Shown: one piece after another, positions 10,331-24,560 of the stretch
How the letters are laid out: the number at the start of each line of letters is the position of its first letter
Position numbering within the stretch: the stretch's first letter is position 1
Origin: Paguma larvata
Taxonomy: Eukaryota > Chordata > Mammalia > Carnivora > Viverridae
Direction: 5' to 3'
DNA: 64,000 nucleotides
Assembly: GCA_030068075.1 (NCBI GenBank)
Contig: CM057830.1
Span: 23,654,247 to 23,718,246, forward strand
The notes under the pieces: generated by a model
The model's database searches: none
Told to the model about the DNA's origin: nothing
What the model saw: only the letters and a program-made list of their open reading frames with translations
Program-made: the position numbers and the translations under genes

Positions 10331-12525
10331 ATTTCTCTGATGGAAAGAAGCACAGTTTTAAGGCTGGGTGTTAGGAAGGAAGCAGATATAGAATGGGGGT
10401 CAGCAAAGTAATTTAGTATTTGGAATATGGTTATACTAAATCCTACTCCAAATTGGAATGAATGCTTACCTAATTCAGTCTTTAAGTTAATCTTATCTGC
10501 CAAAAACTTTTATAAGAACCTCATTTCTAAAGGTGCAAGGCTCTTTTCACATTAACTACTGCAATATTCTCATATTTTGCAAAAATTTAGATCTGTGACT
10601 AGGAAATTCAGCAAGTGTGGTACATCTCTTTATGATATGCTACAACATAATTTACAGATGGAGACTTTATAAATTAATTATGCATACTTTGGCACTATTA
10701 ATATACACAAAGAACTATACAGTTCTGAACTTTGAAAATTATTGTTAAGGATTTTTTCCTGAAATTTTCCCTAATTTGATGGCAATCTGAAGACTTTATT
10801 TTTCAGGTTAAGGAATAAAGACATGGCTGTGTTTGCAGCTGAGGATTGTTATTTTGCAGCTTTGCAGTTCGTATACAACTAATCAGTTTTGAGATCGAGC
10901 TGGTGTGGCAGGTAAAAATCCAAACCCACATATTCAGGTGTGCTAGAAAAGTAAACTGACTTTTTATTTCTATTTACTTTATTCCTACTGGGTAGTTGAG
11001 ATTTACCTTAATCCATTCACTTTCTTTCCCATTCTTGCTTTTCATTCAGGGTTCAATCAAATTACAGGGAAATTATATACCACTAAAGGCACAGGAAAGG
11101 GACTTTGGCCTGAGTAATCTAGGCACGTTGGCATCTTCCAAGTTGCTCTTGTTCACATCTGTTCATTGGTCCCTATGAGTTATAGCCAAGTTCCACTCCC
11201 AACTAGAAGCTACCCTCAGTTTGGCTCTTTGTGTGCATTTGTGGATACAAGGACATAATCTTCATGTTCTTTTCCACTCTGTGGTGCAGTTAACTCTGTA
11301 AGGCTCTCTAAGTCCCATTTGTCTAGACACCTATTGAAGACCTTTCTCAATCTCTTTAGTCTTGCTGCCTCTCTAGAGTATCCTGAGAAAGGGAGTCAAG
11401 GATCCAGTGTTCTTGGGTATGCAGTCTGTCAGCATTACCCTTCACTATTCACTCTAAATATGAGACTCTGCTTGGTAGAAGTATAAGACTCAAGTCTAAC
11501 ATTTCTGAGGGTTCCACACTGTTTAGTCAATGCTTTCCATAGAGATTCCCTGCAATCACATTAAACAAGGGTATCTTTTATAGTCTTGGGGTGGATAGCC
11601 TTGCTTTGCACCATTATATGATCTTTTTGCCATGAATACTCCTATCAGATATTTTTCTCATCTCCTGTTGTAGCATCCATTTTGTGTGATACTGAAGCTA
11701 CATTTTCTGGCTTCTTGAGTGGGGTGAGGATCACCAAGGGTCACAGATAACTAAGTATGTCATTTAGTAATAGCATAAGGCCTTATGTTAACATATTTTT
11801 AGTGCTTTTAAAGATCATTCGTGAGTGCATTCAAACCTCAAGTGAAGCAACTAAACAGTTTTGTCTGGGTCTTGAAAGAACCAGTGTTCTGTAAAGGGAT
11901 CCCGTTCAATAACAGATACTTTATATTTTCACAGAGGGTTCTAGGGTTGTATGCTTATTCACGTCCCCATTTCCTGTAGGTTTCATCATCTTTTGATGGA
12001 GGAGGGCAGCAGGATAATGGGTTCATAGGTTTATTAGAGTTGAGATTTCTACAATGTTCCAAAAGTGAGCAGGAAGAAGTTATTTAGAAATTGTTTTTGT
12101 TCTCAGTATTTTTTTCCAAAGTAAAATATTTTCTGATTTTTTAATTTCTTTTTTAGAATAGGAAAATGATATGTGTGTGTGTGTGTGTGTATACACCACT
12201 GATTCACTTATCACTCTCCAGTGTTTTTGACTTCTTGGTCTGTTCGTGATCTTCATACCCTTTCAGACTGTAAGGAATTAAATGAATGCGGTTACCTCTT
12301 TTCTACAAAAGCAAGCATAAATTGATGTGTTCTTTCCCATATTGCCCCTTGGAAATGCAAACAGGATATATTTCTTTCTCTTTTGTTGTATGAACACATT
12401 ACTAGGTATGCAGTCCTTATTAACAAAGGCACCATACTTCTCCATTCATTTTTATGCTGTTTAATATGGAGGAAATAGCACTAGACTCATTTCCAGAATT
12501 TCTAAGTGTATGTCCCCAGTGCTCT
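10331..12525. other. No gene; short GT tract at 12173-12190
   Basis: A long interval without recognisable repeats beyond a nine-unit GT run. No coding frame longer than about 60 codons. It could contain conserved non-coding sequence, but I cannot test that here. Confidence 0.5.
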
Positions 12526-12645
12526 CACCTACCCATTCGCTGTGTGATCGTGATCATATTCATAAGATAAAATTTTCTCATTCTTAAAATGGTAATAATA
12601 GTATCTTCCACCCCATCTCATAAGGCTTTTGCACATTTGTTGTTA
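12526..12645 (+). mobile_element. MIR fragment
   Basis: TTCGCTGTGTGATCGTGATC, then AAATGGTAATAATAGTATCT and CATCTCATAAGG follow the MIR core order in sense orientation. Confidence 0.6.
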
Positions 12646-13979
12646 CTGCTGAATATTTTGCCTTAAATAGTTACTTAATCTTACCATTTATAAGTTAGAA
12701 ATACTGTTCTCTCATTGTTGATTCAGAGGTTTACTTAGAGTAGGATAATATATAGTATGTCAGAGTCTCTCTAGTTACAGGTACGCTCCCTAAAGCTCCT
12801 GTCAACCTAGACATCTCCATAGGAAAGTGGTTTTTTTGTTCTGTGTTTTGTGTTTTGTTTTTTGTAATTTTTTTTTGTCACGGGGGGTGGGGCAAGCGTT
12901 GATGAAAGTATCACGGCACTGAGGTTCAGGGAAAAGGTCAAGGAAATACCTGTGGCTGAATTCCTAAGCCATATTCATGGAATTCTCCATAGCCTCCTTC
13001 CACAGATTTACTTAAATATAAAGGGAAATGCTTGTGTTGATAGATCTAATGATGTTAGCCTTCATCAGCCAGTCAGGTGAGCCAAATTCAGGATCATAAT
13101 CGTATTGTATAATAGTGATCAGATCTCAGGGTGGTCAGAGCAATGAGTTGATGAGAATGGTTACATACTCTCTAGGTTAAGTACTCAACTCGTGAATTTG
13201 CTAGATTTTTGTATTGTTTTGTATTTCATAGTATTTGTTGTTGAAATAGCTGAAGTGAGAGGTTTAGCTGGGCTGTCACAGGCCGTTTTTTCCAGGCTAA
13301 GGAGGGGACTGCCTTAATTAAGAGGGTAGAGGGTCCATTTAGGACTTTTTTCCTTTGCACTTACTAGGTCAGTTGATTGTTTTCCCTGTTCATTTGTGCT
13401 ACACATTGTGTGTCTGAAATTCATCATAAAATAAGAGAAAGTTTAGGAGGAGAGGAGAGAGAACAAAGAAGTAGAAGTTTATTATGTTTTCAGGAGCACA
13501 GTGATTCAATATTAGCCATTTTGTTTGGTTTGAATTACTGTAAATTATGCTTCATTGAATCATGGTGGAAATAGTTTATAGCTAAATTTGAAAATAAAGG
13601 GGTGTTTTGTTGATGATATGCTCATTTGTTGTATAGTCTATTTTATTGATACCCAATCTAGTATCTTCTGGTGATGAAGATGACATCTAATTTAAAAGAA
13701 AAATAAACATCAGCATATAGTGTGAACTCACTCTAAATTGCTAGTCATCAGCAATTAAACATGGCCTCCCCTTGGATTCTTCACAGCCAATACACTTAAA
13801 ATAGTTATTTTGGCACATCCTACACTGTTTGATACCATTCAGTCTCCTTACTGAGATGTTGAGAGGATTTCACTCTATCGTGAGGGAAAACCAAATGTCA
13901 GGTAGAAGGTTGAAATATAAGCTGATAGGGAAGAGCCCTTAAACTCTTGCCAACATCATATTTGTGTTTTATCTAGGAG
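12646..13979. other. No recognisable gene; T/G-rich patch at about 12825-12895
   Basis: A low-complexity TTTTGTG stretch and a short GGGGGGTGGGG run are visible. The remainder shows no repeat family or exon that I can support. Confidence 0.5.
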
Positions 13980-14235
13980 AGTGGTTCTCAACCAGGAATG
14001 ATTTTGCCCCCCCAGGGGACATTTGGTAGTGTCTGGGGAACTCTTGGTTGTCACAACTGGGAGATACTACTGCCATCTAGTGGGGAGAAACCTGGATGCT
14101 GCTAAACATCCTAAAATACATAGGACAGCTCTCACCCGCTGCCTTCCCCACCTCCCATTCACAAGAAGAATTATATGGACCGTTATGTCATTGGTGCCAA
14201 GATATAGAAATCCTGACCTACCACAAACGTCTGAT
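13980..14235 (+). mobile_element. MER20-type hAT MITE
   Basis: GTGGTTCTCAACCAGG at the left, CAGGGGACATTTGG, TTGTCACAACTGGGAGATAC and GATGCTGCTAAACATCC follow the MER20 consensus in order. It is better preserved than the copy at 5669. Confidence 0.9.
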
Positions 14236-14890
14236 GGAATCCTAGGATTTTTGAGGAATAGCTTTTCTTAGCATCCTCAGTTCTTGAGCACTAATATATA
14301 TTTCAAGAATGTAATCATCTGTGTTTGTGGGCACTGCTGCTTTGAGTTCAAATATATAGACTTTTCATCTGAATTCCAGGAGTTATAACTTCATGCATAC
14401 CCTCAGCAAATACTCTCTTCTTATACAATTTAGATTCTAGGAAGAGAATTTTTTTCCCCTAGATGGGAAAAACTGAGGTACTTTCCATTAAAAAAATCCA
14501 TTATAATGAAGAGATTATCATAGCCTTAGGTTAAACCATAAGACTTACTGTTTCTCTAGGTCATAATTGTCACATATCAGCTCTATCATATAGTTAAGCT
14601 CTACTGACTGATGTGTTATCAGATGATCATGATCTGAAAGAAACTCCCATTTGGGAGAGAGATGTCAAGATCCCTCATCAGTGCACCTCACTTATATTTT
14701 GACCTATCATAACAATTATGGTTGGAATCTGAATACATTCACGATATCTTAATAGTGAAATAGTGTTCAGAATGTGTTTTGGCAAGGACTCGTGCCAAAA
14801 TCCTTTAGGTTGGATGCCATAAATTTTTTGAGAACTATAGATAAAACAGTTGATAATGCTTGTAAAATTTTTAAAACTTTATAAGATTTA
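14236..14890. other. No recognisable feature
   Basis: AT-rich interval with no repeat signature or open frame of note. Confidence 0.5.
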
Positions 14891-15084
14891 GGGGCACCTG
14901 GGTGGTTCACTTGGTTGAACGTCTGACTTTGGCTCTGGTCATGGTTTGTGGGTTCGAGCCTTGCATCTGGCTCTGTGCTGACAACTAGGAGCCTGGAACC
15001 TGCTTTGGATTCTGCATCTCCTTCTCTGTGCCCCTCACCCCTCATGCTTTGTCTTTCTCTCAAAAATAAACATTAACAAAATTT

Positions 15085-15090
<6 letters not shown>
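14891..15090 (+). mobile_element. CAN-type SINE
   Basis: It starts GGGGCACCTGGGTGGTTCAC and contains GGGTTCGAGCC (B-box-like), a CT-rich body and a tail from AAAAATAAACATTAAC. It is moderately diverged, and a target-site duplication is not clear. It lies just outside the 3' end of the antisense L1 that follows. Confidence 0.9.
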
Positions 15091-16612
<1,522 letters not shown>

Positions 16613-17058
16613 AGTTTCTGTAAAAATTAAGGAAATAGAGGTTTAATACAGCCAATGGTAGACTGAAGGTCTAGAAGTATACAGCTGAAGGATCAGAGAA
16701 GAGTCACTATAACATCAGTCTGAAGCCTTGGAGTGGGTGAAGGACCTGACAGTCCTGGGGAAGTCCAAGAACCTTACACTGCAACCAAGTGAGATTTTGC
16801 AGAATGGCTGGAACTAGACTCCTGCCCCTCTGATTGTGATGTTATATTGAGCAATAATAGCTTCTGTTTCATTGCTATCTTCCAATTTTCCCAAGAGTTC
16901 CTTCCAATAGTAAACTCTGACTTGGGTCTGTACAGTGAAGGTGGTAGTGAGAAACTTATTTCTAAGCTTTAGGAGGAACTGGAGGCTGTGACCACCACCA
17001 GTTTAACACAATGAAAATCTCTTCCTTGATGGATTTCTTGCGCTTCTCACTGACGGTA
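16613..17058. other. No recognisable feature
   Basis: It lies between the L1 remnant and the tandem repeat. It may belong to an old element that I cannot name. Confidence 0.45.
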
Positions 17059-17250
17059 GGTGAGGATGGGCAGCTGAAATTTTCACAAGATTTCACAGTA
17101 TTGTAACTGTGTTTTCATAAAGACAGGTGAGGATGGGCATCTAAATCCTCAGAAATCAATGTTATAAATGCATAATCATAAGGGGATGTGAGGATGCACG
17201 GCTTAAAACCTCAAGAGATTTTACATTGTTATAATTGCCTTATCATAAGA
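17059..17250 (+). repeat. Diverged three-copy tandem repeat, unit 61-67 bp
   Basis: Unit 1 (17059-17125) starts GGTGAGGATGGGCAGCT. Unit 2 (17126-17186) starts GGTGAGGATGGGCATCT. Unit 3 (17187-17250) starts TGTGAGGATGCACGGCT. Each unit continues with CTCA/TTCACA-type sequence, an AT-rich ATTGTAAC/GTTATAAA/GTTATAAT block and ends near TCATAA. No frame spans it. It may be part of an unrecognised LTR or a local duplication. Confidence 0.7.
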
Positions 17251-17587
17251 AATTATCAGTAATGAAAATGAATAGGGGAAGATCATTGTCATCCTTCTTG
17301 CACTCAGACAATGAGAGGTGCCTTTTGGGAGAAGGGAGACAAAGAGAGGCTTGAATAACTTACTAATCATGAAATAACCCCTTAGGAAGGTCATATATCA
17401 GTGTTTCTACCACTATTCCAATATTAAAGCCAAATGGTGGGATGGAAATGTGGACATTCTGTTTTCCTATGACTGAACTTATTTACTATTGTACAGTGTT
17501 ACTTTCATTTAAAGTAGAACACAGAATTTCTAAAAATGCTGGCTACACAATTATTTCATGATTAAAAATAGTTAATTCATGCAGTTT

Positions 17588-17622
<35 letters not shown>

Positions 17623-18055
17623 CCCCCCCCATAGAGAGCATCTGATTTGCAAAGATTCTACTCAGTGTCCTTCCTTCAGAACAAAATATCTGGTGTTTAG
17701 TCCTCAATTTATTTTTGTATCCTTCTAAGATATCCCTATTTTTGCTTTGGTATATTAATCAGGATAGAATAGCCAGTATTTATCAAACTCTCAGTGAAAT
17801 AACCAGTTTCTATTATTTTCAATCTGTCACAGACCAGTACTTTTGTAAAACACAATACAGATAAATTACCAGAAGAGTGAACATTTAAAAAAGTAAAGCC
17901 AAGAAAAACAAAATACAAACCTGGATTTGTTTTTTATTCATTCCAACAGATAGAAAATTTCTCTTTCAAATTGCCTGAAAAATGTCTACAAACTTTGAAG
18001 TTCTGTACTTAATTTCATCATAGGTATCAAAAAATTTGCAGACTAGAACTTACAA
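17251..18055. other. No gene; contains the CT/C tract
   Basis: No other recognisable element. A 60-codon minus frame (17736-17918) shows nothing identifiable. Confidence 0.5.
17590..17630 (+). repeat. (CT)n followed by poly-C
   Basis: About 15 TC units run into a C-run ending at 17630. This is a strong polypyrimidine tract. Confidence 0.95.
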
Positions 18056-18059
18056 GCAT

Positions 18060-18470
18060 GGGCTACATTTTGATTAACAGTAGACTAAGCTATGCTTCAT
18101 TAATAAATAAAACACAAAATCTCAGTGACTTACAAGAATAAAAATTTATATTTTGCTTATGTAAAGTCTATTGTGATTATTCCTGGTCTGGACTCTGCCA
18201 GGCAGCTCCTTTTCAAATAGCGATAGAAAAATCTGTTTCCCTTCCCTCTCGTGCTTTAGTATGTAGTCTCTTAATGTCATACCAGGAGAGGGTGGGTAAG
18301 TACACTTAATACTAAGTCTCCTGATCCTGAAGTTATTGGCACCACTTCTGCTCATATCCTCTTGACAAAACTAGTCACACGACCAAACTAACTGAAAGAG
18401 TCTGGAAATGTAAGGGAGCACACGAATGTCGGTGAACTCTAGCAGTCTCTTACATACAAAATGTCATATG
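18060..18470. mobile_element. Old interspersed repeat, family not determined
   Basis: TCTCAGTGACTTACAAGAAT, then CTGGACTCTGCCAGGCAGCT and ACCACTTCTGCTCATATCCT occur in an order I associate with an ancient mammalian transposon. I cannot name the family with confidence. Confidence 0.4.
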
Positions 18471-19226
18471 TTCTGGGATCTCCTTCTTCCCATTTCTACA
18501 CTCTTCTGACAGTATGCACAACTTTCACATATTCTCTTGGGTATTTCAAATGTAATATACAAGGTCTGTGTGAGACTCATGTTGCCTGTCTCAGGTCCTA
18601 ACTGCCTAGATTCAGCTTATTGGTATTTCTTCTCTATGGCTGCAATACTGTTCTGGCCTTGGCAAATATCTTTGAAATTTCCCATGAGAGCTATGCATAG
18701 TCTCCTTGTTATTCAGGTTTCCACGTAGTCTATAGAGTTTATCATCCCATCTGGGATTCTTTGGGGAGGATCGTGTTAGAGAAGACTTAGACCTCCTTCA
18801 GGGATACCGTTAGAGTTAAACCGTTTCACTTCCCTTCTGACTTTACTCTTTATCAACATCATTTGGAATCCTAAAATTTAAAGCAGGAAAGTAGTTCTTT
18901 AATCATCATCATGCATTCCTTCTAAATTTATCCTTTATGGGATACATTTTGACTTTGCTACTCAAAAGCACTTTTTTTTTTCAGATTTTGCAACACTTAA
19001 ACTGCTTTTTTTTCTCAGCCTATAGCCTATTCTAGATGTTCCAACATCTATTTCGCTGTTCTTATCCTGTTCAGGACATAGAAGGATATAAACAACCATG
19101 TTGTAACAACTGTTAGAAAGTAGATACAACAAAATAATCATACTTGCACACATCTGTAAGTCTACTGAATAATAGTGGATGCTGGAAAAGTCTTAATGAA
19201 CGGAATTCCAGAGAGGAGTGAGCTCA
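18471..19226. other. No recognisable feature
   Basis: AT-rich interval without a supportable exon or repeat. Confidence 0.5.
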
Positions 19227-19500
19227 AGGGATACCTGGGTGGCTCAGTCGGTTAAGCATCTGACTTCAGCTCTGGTCATGATCTCATGGTTTGTGGGTTC
19301 AAGCCCCACATCAGACTCCCCACTGATGGTGCAGTGCTGAGCCTGCTTGGGATTCTCTCTCTCTCTCTTTCTCCCTCCCTCCCTCCCTCCCTCCACCCCC
19401 CTCCGTCCCTCCCTCCCTCTCCCCCCTCTCTCCTTCTGCCCTTCCCCCACTTGCATGTGCATGCTCTCAAAAATGAATAAACTTAAAAAAAAAAGAAAAA
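19227..19500 (+). mobile_element. CAN-type SINE with expanded pyrimidine body
   Basis: It starts GGGATACCTGGGTGGCTCAG and contains GGGTTCAAGCCCCACATC. The CT body (19352-19440) is expanded into (CCCT)n blocks, and the tail starts AAAAATGAATAAACTT. The element is 274 bp, against about 215 bp for its neighbours; the expansion explains the difference. Confidence 0.92.
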
Positions 19501-21289
19501 TAATTCAAAGTCATCCATCATGAGAAAAAAATAGAACATCAACAAGTAGGAACAATATCAAATATACTAACATGTAGTTGGATCTTGAGAAGGAAATGAG
19601 ACAAGGAGAGGCAGAGCAGGAAAAATAAATGAAAAGTGACTCCAGATTTTCCAAATTTTTAGAATAAATATCAACATACAAATTTCAGAAAGTTTAGTAA
19701 ATCCTAAGCAAGGTGAATGAAAATAAAACAACAGTTAGACATATCATAGTCTATTCAAAACAAAGGATAAAGCAAAAAACCTTAAAATTAGCTGAAGGAA
19801 AAAAGGCTCAGTACATAGAAAGGAAAAATGATAATGATAAATTAGGAACAATGTGACACTAGAAGAAAATGGTGCCGGGAAGTGATTCGATTCTAGTTTC
19901 CTTTCTTTCATCCTTTAACATAGAGAAGAATGAACATGGATTATAAGACGTCTTCCTGGTGTTTTCTTCTATCTGTGCAGCAGCTCTATGTCAAGACAAG
20001 AAACTCTTTTCAGAGAATTCCAAACTGTATGAGATAATTTCACTAATTTTTATTCATAGGTAGATATGTGAGAATGTTATAGGATGGAAGCAGGGTGTGG
20101 TTAATTATGTTCTTCATTTCTCTTATGTTTTTAAACATTCAGGTCAAAAACATGGAAGGCAACTTTCTTTCGCTACTTACGTGAATACCAACCAAAGCAA
20201 ATGCAACAGAATTATTGTCAGAGTTAATACTCTCTAGAACCCACTGTGAGGTGTGTGGTAACTGGTCAGGCTGGGACAAACTGTTAGGTATCACTTTTCT
20301 CAGTCTCCCATTTCTTTTGCTCTAGGATTAAGCATAGCATAAGAATCTAGAGTCATTTCAGGCTAGAGAAAAATTCCCATAAATATTAGAATCTTAAAAT
20401 TTAGTGCTGTAACATAGGAACTTTAGAAACCATCTGCATTTTGTGCATGCAGAAATTAAGTCACAAAGGCAGCAAGTGACCTCACTGTCATATGACTTGT
20501 TACTGACACAGTCTGGTCCCCTCCCTCCATCTACTGTGTTTTCCAGCAAACCACCCTGAATCTTTTGTCTTCAAAAACATCGTGAGAAATGAACTGATTA
20601 TGTTTGTTTTCTTCTCTTTCATTGACAAGACATCTCCATTGTGTGAGAGGGCCATTGAATCACAGTGCTTGTGAAAGTAGACCTGGCTTCAAATTATTCT
20701 TCACTATCATGCTTCTCTCTCCTCTTTGCCTTCACTTTCTACTCCCCTCCTCCTCTTCACTTCTTCCTGGTTCTTCCACTCTGTTCCCTATTTCTTCTCC
20801 TTCTCATCCATCTCCCTTTTCCCCATGACCATAAAAGGTAGACATACAAAATAAGTGCCACAATTATCAAATTAATCTTTTATGCAACAATAGCCTTCAG
20901 ACAGATAAGTATTCCTTTAGTTATTGAATTGACCTTTATTTCAGATTAATAGTAAATAATTGTAAATTAACTTGAATTTTGTGTGTGTAATTAACCTTCA
21001 GAGTCTTATATTTCGTATGAGGAGACCAAGCTCTGTCAACACCTTCTTATGAAAATGTTTCTAAATGGAGGAATAAATAAATCCATGAACAATCACTCAT
21101 CCTTTGGACGTATAATCAGAATTAATGAATTGAAAAATTGTTTTTACTGCCAGTAATACTGGCCAATAAATATCTAAAATGGCCATAAAATTTGAGTGTG
21201 GTTGGCTCTGACTGAGATCTTCAAATGTTAGCTGAAGCAGAAATGAGAAAATGAGAATGATGTTGTGCAAGCCATTGGCATGTTTGTTG
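19501..21289. other. No recognisable gene
   Basis: A pyrimidine-rich patch near 20710-20820 and a degenerate MIR/L2-like stretch near 20405-20540 (low certainty). No coding evidence. Confidence 0.45.
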
Positions 21290-21600
21290 GGGTTATCTCT
21301 TGCTGGGGAACGGCCCACCACAACACTTAGTAGTATAAACAATGGTAATATTTATTTTGCTCATGGACCTGCAGTTTGGACAGGACTCAGTGGGGACAGC
21401 ATGTTTCTGCTCCATGTGGCATCAGCAGGGGTGGCTTGAGGGCTGAGGTTGGAATCCTCTAAAGGTCTGCTCCTTCATTTGTCTGGCCCTCAGTGCTTGC
21501 TGTCAGCTGGAATGTTGCCTGGTACTGTGATCAGAATACTTACATGGGACCCTTTCCTCATCTCTGCTTGGCCGTTGCTGATTCCCAGATGGACTGTGTA
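21290..21600. mobile_element. Probable old LTR or DNA-transposon fragment
   Basis: ACACTTAGTAGTATAAACAA, TTATTTTGCTCATGGACC and CTTCATTTGTCTGGCCCTCA fit the 'cttagtggcttaaaacaac' class of old mammalian interspersed repeats. Family not determined. Confidence 0.4.
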
Positions 21601-21715
21601 ACCTGTATTTAATTTTTTCAGCTCTTGAACAAGCTAATGTTTGAAATGGCTTCCCTATATTAAATTAACTCTGTTGGATTACACCTCAAAGAGCTTGGGT
21701 TCCAAGATGAACAGG

Positions 21716-21761
<46 letters not shown>

Positions 21762-22465
21762 TATGTATGGAGGAGAGGGATGGAGAAGGGGCAAGGTGGA
21801 ATGAACAAGGCGAAGCCGTATATTTTACGAATTCATGTAGTCAGTTTGTTACTGCATTCTCTTCCTTAGAAGCAGGGCACCAAGGTCAGCCATATTCAAG
21901 AACTCGGGAATTAGATTCCACTTACTGTAGCAAGAGTGCCAATGAATTTATGAACATGTGTTAAAACTACTGTAGTTTCCATCCTCTAGTCATTTGCTTG
22001 TTCAGATCCAACCCTTGCTCTTTCCCTCCTCTTACCTGTATTCTTGGCAACTGAGTTCTGCACACTACTGCCTCAGAACTCCTTGCCTTCTGGCTTCTGG
22101 TTTAGGACAGCCAGTAGAAGGCACCGAGAAGAGATTGGGGCGTAATGTGAGAGAGGAAGCCAGGATAGTTATTTCTTCTCTTTCTGCTTCAGGCAAAGCC
22201 TTGAGCAGTTGATGCACTCCTTTTTGGTTCCAGTACCCATTGGGATTCCCTATTCCCCCTGTCGTAGTGCCTATAGAACCTGTACTGTAATTCCTAAAAT
22301 TGTTTTCAAACCACATCATGTTGCTGAATTGTTTCTATGATAAACTGAGTTCTTATGTGCTCTTTTTTAAGGCTATCAGATGATAAGAGACTTTACTGTA
22401 TGTCCAGAAAAAGAGTTTTCTTTGAACTTTCAAATACAAAAGCTACTGGTAAAACTTTATGATTT
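21601..22465. other. No gene; GA microsatellite inside
   Basis: It contains the GA run at 21723-21758. The open frames across it come from the purine repeat and flanking unique DNA and show no known domain. Confidence 0.5.
21723..21758 (+). repeat. (GA)n microsatellite
   Basis: Eighteen GA units, uninterrupted. Confidence 0.97.
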
Positions 22466-22538
22466 AATTTTTAATGTTTATTTTTTATTTTAGAGAGAGA
22501 GAGAGCGAGAGCACAAGAGAGCACAAGCAGAGGAGGGG

Positions 22539-22582
<44 letters not shown>

Positions 22583-22718
22583 GAGGGAGAGACAGAATAC
22601 AAGCAGGCTCCAGGTTCTTAGTTGTCAGCACAGAGCCCCATGTGGGGCTCAAACCCACGTGAAATCATGACTAGAGCCAAAGTTGGATGCTTAACCAACT
22701 GAGCCACCCAGGTGCCCC
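22466..22718 (-). mobile_element. CAN-type SINE, antisense, with expanded GA body
   Basis: The right end, AACTGAGCCACCCAGGTGCC, is the reversed head and the left end, TTTAATGTTTATTTTTTATT, the reversed tail. The purine body (22492-22592) is an extended GA run, the minus-strand counterpart of the CT-rich SINE body. Moderately diverged. Confidence 0.92.
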
Positions 22719-23304
22719 AAAATCTTAACATTTGGAAACAACAACAGCAAAGTCTTTTTGATTTTTGGAGGAAAGTGGGAGGACAATTTGGAGGAATTTG
22801 GGTGCTCAGTGGAGTGGCATTGTAGGAGCTATGAAATTAAAACATCTTCCTCTCCTTACAGTATGGATACGGTTTATTTGTAATTTTTTACTTTAAAATT
22901 GAAGTCACTAATCTTATGATTCCTGTACTGCCTTGACTTTGTTAATAATTAATTTCCTTTGCTTGGAATATCTTTAATTCGCACCATAGTGTTTGAGAGC
23001 TTCCAATCTGTGGATCTGAGCAAATGCATTATTGAACATACTTCCAACAGTTCTCTTTTCATTTTGCTCCTGTGGCCTTCTCATTACTCAGTCTCTAAAA
23101 CATACCAAGCTTGTTGCTTTTCTTAGAGAGTGCATTGCTGATAGTATATTCTTTTTGTATATGCCACTCCTCTTTCCCTTTGTAGGGGAGTCTTAGGTTT
23201 TATTGATGGCACTATCAGCCAGGAAGGGAAGTTTGTGTCAGGTGGAGAAGCGTTAGCCCTTCTCTTAAGCTTTAGCATCTTTGGTTCAAAAAGGCATCTT
23301 TTTC
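22719..23304. other. No recognisable feature
   Basis: AT-rich DNA; no repeat signature and no exon evidence. Confidence 0.5.
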
Positions 23305-23574
23305 AAGAGGAAGAAGCAGGGGCGCCTGGGTGGCTCAGTTGGTTAAGTGGCTGACTTTGGCTCAGGTCACGATCTTACAGTCTGTGAGTTCAAGCCCTGC
23401 ATCGATCGGGCTTTGTGCTGATGGCTCAGACCCTGGAGCCTGCTTTGGATTCTGTGTCTGCCTCTCTCTGCCCTTCCCCTGCTCATGCTCTGTCTGTCTC
23501 TCAAAAATAAATAAAAACGTTAAAATTTTTTTTAAAAAAATAAAACTAAATTAAAAAAAAAAGAGGAAGAAGCA
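23305..23574 (+). mobile_element. CAN-type SINE with 14-bp target-site duplication
   Basis: AAGAGGAAGAAGCA at 23305-23318 and 23561-23574 flanks a SINE of about 242 bp (23319-23560). The head GGGCGCCTGGGTGGCTCAG is well kept, and the long A/T-rich tail (23505-23560) is imperfect. Confidence 0.96.
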
Positions 23575-24285
23575 AAGTCACCTAACATAACACTGTGTGT
23601 GCACACACTCATGTTTCCATGGTGGAAGCTTGCACATATCAAGAGATATTGGGCATATTCTTCAAATGTGCAGCAGATTCTCTGATAAGGACAGGGCAGC
23701 TCAGGCACAGTTCCTAAGGGACTGTCATAGTCTCTCCCTTTGCCGGCTTCACGTAGAGTGGAGAGAACTCAGGGTAGCCTTAGAGTAAGCTCTCCCTGGC
23801 CCCATAGAGTATTCATGGATCAATAGGAAAGAGATGGATGAATATAAAATGTATAGGGATCTAAATGCTACACTTGATGCTCCTAATCCCAAATGTTTAG
23901 ACTCAAGAGATGTGAGACTCTCACATCAAAAATCCTTACTTAGGTTTCTTCAATATTCCTTCACTGTCCGTTAAATTGTCATACTTCTTATTTAGTCCAG
24001 CTCAGTAAAGATTGCAAAGTCTACTGGTCAATTCAAAATTGATGGTGTGCTTAAATCTTAAGAGAAATAAATATTTTTTTACAAGCCACTAATGACCACT
24101 CATTCATTTTAACTTTTATTAAATGCCTACTTGTGTGCTAGACAGCGAGAATTTATAGAAATTGGGATATAGTTTGTGTTTTCAATATATTCACATATAT
24201 TCATGGTAATTCATTCCCTACTGAAGTTACTGGGTTTATGATGTTTGTACTGTCTTGACTCTGTTAGTAATTGCAGGCTTTGTAG
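23575..24285. other. No gene; a weak L2-like scrap near 24115-24170
   Basis: TAAATGCCTACTTGTGTGCT resembles a reversed L2 end. The rest is unrecognised. Confidence 0.4.
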
Positions 24286-24289
24286 TAGT

Positions 24290-24560
24290 TATTCTTTCTG
24301 CGTGGAAGTTCCTCTCCTCTCTTCTCCATCTGTGGGATCGTGCCATATTTATTCATTGTTCAGTATCCAGCCCAAACAACTCTTCTGTCTCCAGTGAAGA
24401 TTCTGTTTTCTCTTCAGAGCTTCACAAGCACCAGTCATTTGCATGTGTTTGCCTTTTTACGCATTGGTCTCTGTATTAGCAGTGTGACATTTGTCTAGTT
24501 TTCACTAGCACCTAGCACAGAGCTTGGCACATATTAGATGCTCCTTTAACGTAGACCACA
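24290..24560 (+). mobile_element. L2-type LINE 3' end
   Basis: The order TGCGTGGAAGTTCCTCTCC, ATCCAGCCCAAACAACTCTT, CACCTAGCACAGAGCTTGGC and ACATATTAGATGCTC follows the L2 3' region in sense orientation. No coding capacity is left. Confidence 0.65.
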
